Assembly (NCBI RefSeq): GCF_000497445.1
Contig: NZ_CM002285.1
Span: 9,377,519-9,441,518 of the forward strand
Direction of reading: 5' to 3'
From: Streptomyces roseochromogenus subsp. oscitans DS 12.976
GTDB lineage: Bacteria > Actinomycetota > Actinomycetes > Streptomycetales > Streptomycetaceae
Length of the DNA stretch: 64,000 nt
Part shown: positions 62,610 through 64,000 of the stretch, piece after piece
Layout of the letters: each line of letters begins with the position of its first letter
Position numbering within the stretch: the stretch's first letter is position 1
The notes under the pieces: model-generated
The model's input: the letters and a program-made list of their open reading frames with translations, nothing else
Database searches by the model: none
Told to the model about the DNA's origin: nothing
Translations under genes and position numbers: made by a program

Positions 62610-62800
62610 CAGTTTCCTGATGTCCGGATCGGTGTTCACCGGGTTCGTTGCCGTAAGTCTGGGCGACTTCAGTAATCACCTCCAGACCGAGCAGTGGACC
62701 GGCACCCTGGAGTCTGTGGTCGTCATGCCGGTACCGCTGACCCGGGTCATGCTGTTCTCCGGAGTCGGCGGCCTGATCGGTACCGGAGTTCCGCACGAAG
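62610..62800 (+). pseudogene. ABC-2 permease fragment
   Basis: FTGFVAVSLGDFSNHLQTEQ followed by WTGTLESVVVMPVPLTRVML matches the conserved E(Q/A)xxGTLExLLxTPVP segment of ABC-2 type permeases. Nothing before or after continues the fold. Confidence 0.4.
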
Positions 62801-62819
62801 CGGGCCGGAGCGCGGTTCG

Positions 62820-63000
62820 GTGACTGTCGCCTGTAGGTGGGCAGTGCATGCCATGGGGGGCGTGATCTTGCTGGTGTTCTCCCAGTGGTGGTCGGTGCCG
62901 TCGCACTGGGCGGTGGTGCCGCCGATGCCGTACACAGAGCTGCGGTCGCCCTGGCTGACCGTGGAGGCGGTGCCGGGGGACGTCCCCTCCTGGAGGTGCC
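62820..63000 (-). pseudogene. Fragment of an unknown coding sequence
   Basis: STVSQGDRSSVYGIGGTTAQ, then CDGTDHHWENTSKITPPMAC has strong codon bias on the minus strand but no start or family. Composition suggests a secreted or phage-like protein fragment. Confidence 0.3.
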
Positions 63001-63251
63001 GTCGGCGCGGAGACCCGGGGGACGGCGAGCCGCTCCAAGTCGCCACGCTCGCGCAAGGCGGTGGACGCCGTGATCGGATCACAGGGCTGGGCCGCGGCCC
63101 GCCGAGAGGACAGCAGGTTGGCCTCGCGACAAGCCTCACATCATGCTGTTCGGTGACATCATGAGTAGTGAATTCCGCATCATGACGGTCGTCCGACCAG
63201 GCGACACCTGAGCCGCTTCCTGCCTGTCAGTACGGGAAGGCGGTGAGCATA

Positions 63252-63413
63252 ATGAGCGACACCGAGCAGGAGCCCACTGCGGCCGAAGGTACAGAGGCAG
63301 AGAGCACCCCCGAGGAGTCACCGGCCACGACTGAGGCCGGCCCTGCGGAGGGCGAAGAGCAGACCCCTGTGGCCGAGGAGACCGGGACAGGAGAATCCGC
63401 CACCGAGGAGTAG
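63252..63413 (+). CDS. Small highly acidic protein (53 aa)
   Basis: A short intact frame rich in Glu, Thr, Ala and Pro: MSDTEQEPTAAEGTEAESTP, then EESPATTEAGPAEGEEQTPV and AEETGTGESATEE. It would be intrinsically disordered with very low pI. ATG 63252 has GGAAGGCGG upstream, and an in-frame GTG lies at 63243. A perfect 15-bp hairpin follows 12 bp after the stop, which supports it as a real transcription unit. No homologue recognised. Confidence 0.5.
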   Translation: MSDTEQEPTAAEGTEAESTPEESPATTEAGPAEGEEQTPVAEETGTGESATEE

Positions 63414-63425
63414 GAACGGCTGTGC

Positions 63426-63461
63426 GCGGCTGCCGTCGTGCACAGCCACGACGGCAGCCGC
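63426..63461 (+). terminator. Strong hairpin after acidic ORF
   Basis: GCGGCTGCCGTCGTG (63426-63440) pairs perfectly with CACGACGGCAGCCGC (63447-63461) with a 6-nt loop: a 15-bp stem typical of streptomycete terminators. Confidence 0.8.
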
Positions 63462-63880
63462 GGGACGCCCCTCAAGCGGACTCGCCGGCAGGGGAACCCT
63501 GGCCCACGATGAGCGGCCTGGCGGCTGGTGGGGCGGGTGGACCGGGGAGCTGTACAGGGCGGCTCTGGACGGCGTGCCGGGGTGGTGTGGGACACCCCCG
63601 CCTGAGTGTTTCCTGGTGGTGCGTGCAAGGACACGTCTTCGATGTGTCTGATCCGGTTGTTCGCCCGGCCGGGTGGAATGATCGTCGCACTGGTTCCGGT
63701 GCCGGGTGTTGCCGCGGGTACGCCTTTTAAATTCCAGGGCATGAGTTCGAGTGATCACGTGTTTGTGGACCATCGTGGCTTCCTTGCCGCCGCTGCCGGG
63801 GCCGCTGCCGTGTTCCTGGCGGGCAGCTGGTGGGCGGCCTCTTCGAGGGTGTATGCGGCCGGTTCCTGTCCGAGAGGCCG
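63462..63880. other. No convincing gene
   Basis: A plus-strand run from ATG 63740 (MSSSDHVFVDHRGFLAAAAG, then AAAVFLAGSWWAASS) could encode a short exported peptide with a signal-like segment, but it lacks a ribosome site. Otherwise nothing is supported. Confidence 0.3.
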
Positions 63881-64000
63881 GTGAAGGCGGCCGTGGGGGT
63901 GAGAGCGGAGAAGGTGCAGCGGTTCGGTGCCCGGGAGCGGGTGGCGGCCGCGCGGGCGGCCGGGGTACGCGGAGGGCGGTGGCGGAAGGCGGCGCTGGGG
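63881..64000 (+). CDS. Possible 5' end of a gene cut by the window
   Basis: GTG 63881 preceded by GAGAGG opens a basic run VKAAVGVRAEKVQRFGARER, VAAARAAGVRGGRWRKAAL to the last base. Coding-like, but too short to assign. Confidence 0.25.
   Translation, partial: MKAAVGVRAEKVQRFGARERVAAARAAGVRGGRWRKAALG

Noticed and set aside
1..64000. CRISPR arrays, tRNA/rRNA genes, replication origin or telomere-type palindrome series.
   Set aside because: I found no regularly spaced repeats, no cloverleaf-like sequences and no clustered terminal palindromes on reading the window; this is visual inspection, not a computed search.

Overview
The window is high-GC actinobacterial DNA, almost certainly from a Streptomyces. 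The signs are strong third-position GC bias, GTG/TTG starts, GGAGG-type ribosome sites, long palindromic terminators without U-tracts, a DasR-type operator, and secreted proteases plus a chitin-active oxygenase. The density of broken insertion sequences suggests an accessory, probably chromosome-arm, region. I see no tRNA, rRNA, CRISPR array or core housekeeping block.

Layout. 0.1-3.6 kb: a TetX-like flavin monooxygenase with a divergent TetR regulator, relics of a Dam-type methyltransferase and a resolvase, and an alpha/beta hydrolase. 3.8-13.6 kb: a graveyard of broken mobile and phage/ICE-type genes (Toprim-like, IS30, CoiA-like, IS21, IS1182, IS630, ISAs1, a broken glycosyltransferase), with a few intact genes between them (secreted S1 protease, a hypothetical, a TolB-like propeller protein). 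13.8-18.2 kb: a GT39-type membrane glycosyltransferase and an IclR regulator, bracketed by two dead ISAs1 copies in opposite orientation.

18.3-22.6 kb: a compact RiPP operon: radical SAM protein, class IV lanthipeptide synthetase (LanL) and two very small precursor genes sharing a GL(Y/W)PCxxTC core, closed by a hairpin. I consider this the most novel unit. 23.2-28.3 kb: a LURP-one-like protein, a DUF457-type membrane metallohydrolase, a membrane-anchored secreted protein, an ABC fragment and an IS5 relic.

28.3-41.4 kb: a biosynthetic cluster that looks phenylpropanoid/polyketide. It contains a MarR repressor with tandem 23-bp operators, an MFS exporter, an acyl-CoA-dehydrogenase-fold monooxygenase with a separate FMN reductase, an NmrA-like reductase, prephenate dehydrogenase, a LysR regulator, an acyl-CoA ligase, a MoaF-like protein, an MIO aromatic ammonia-lyase/aminomutase, a SAM methyltransferase and a type III PKS-like enzyme. 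A plausible logic is prephenate to tyrosine, deamination or 2,3-amino shift, CoA activation, condensation, and hydroxylation/methylation, with export by the MFS pump. Substrate and product are inferred.

41.5-52.9 kb: a Cmx-type chloramphenicol exporter abutting an intact IS481 transposase, with inverted IS481 ends (a Tn5564-like arrangement), an intact ISL3 element, IS701/IS1182/IS256 relics, a VOC protein, an MccF-like S66 peptidase and a GPP34 gene broken by one in-frame stop. 53-64 kb: a hypothetical gene and a zinc alcohol dehydrogenase, then a secretome block (two tandem G1 glutamic peptidases, an AA10 lytic polysaccharide monooxygenase under a DasR-like site, an S1 protease), a Tat-type FAD oxidoreductase pseudogene and an acidic 53-residue peptide gene.
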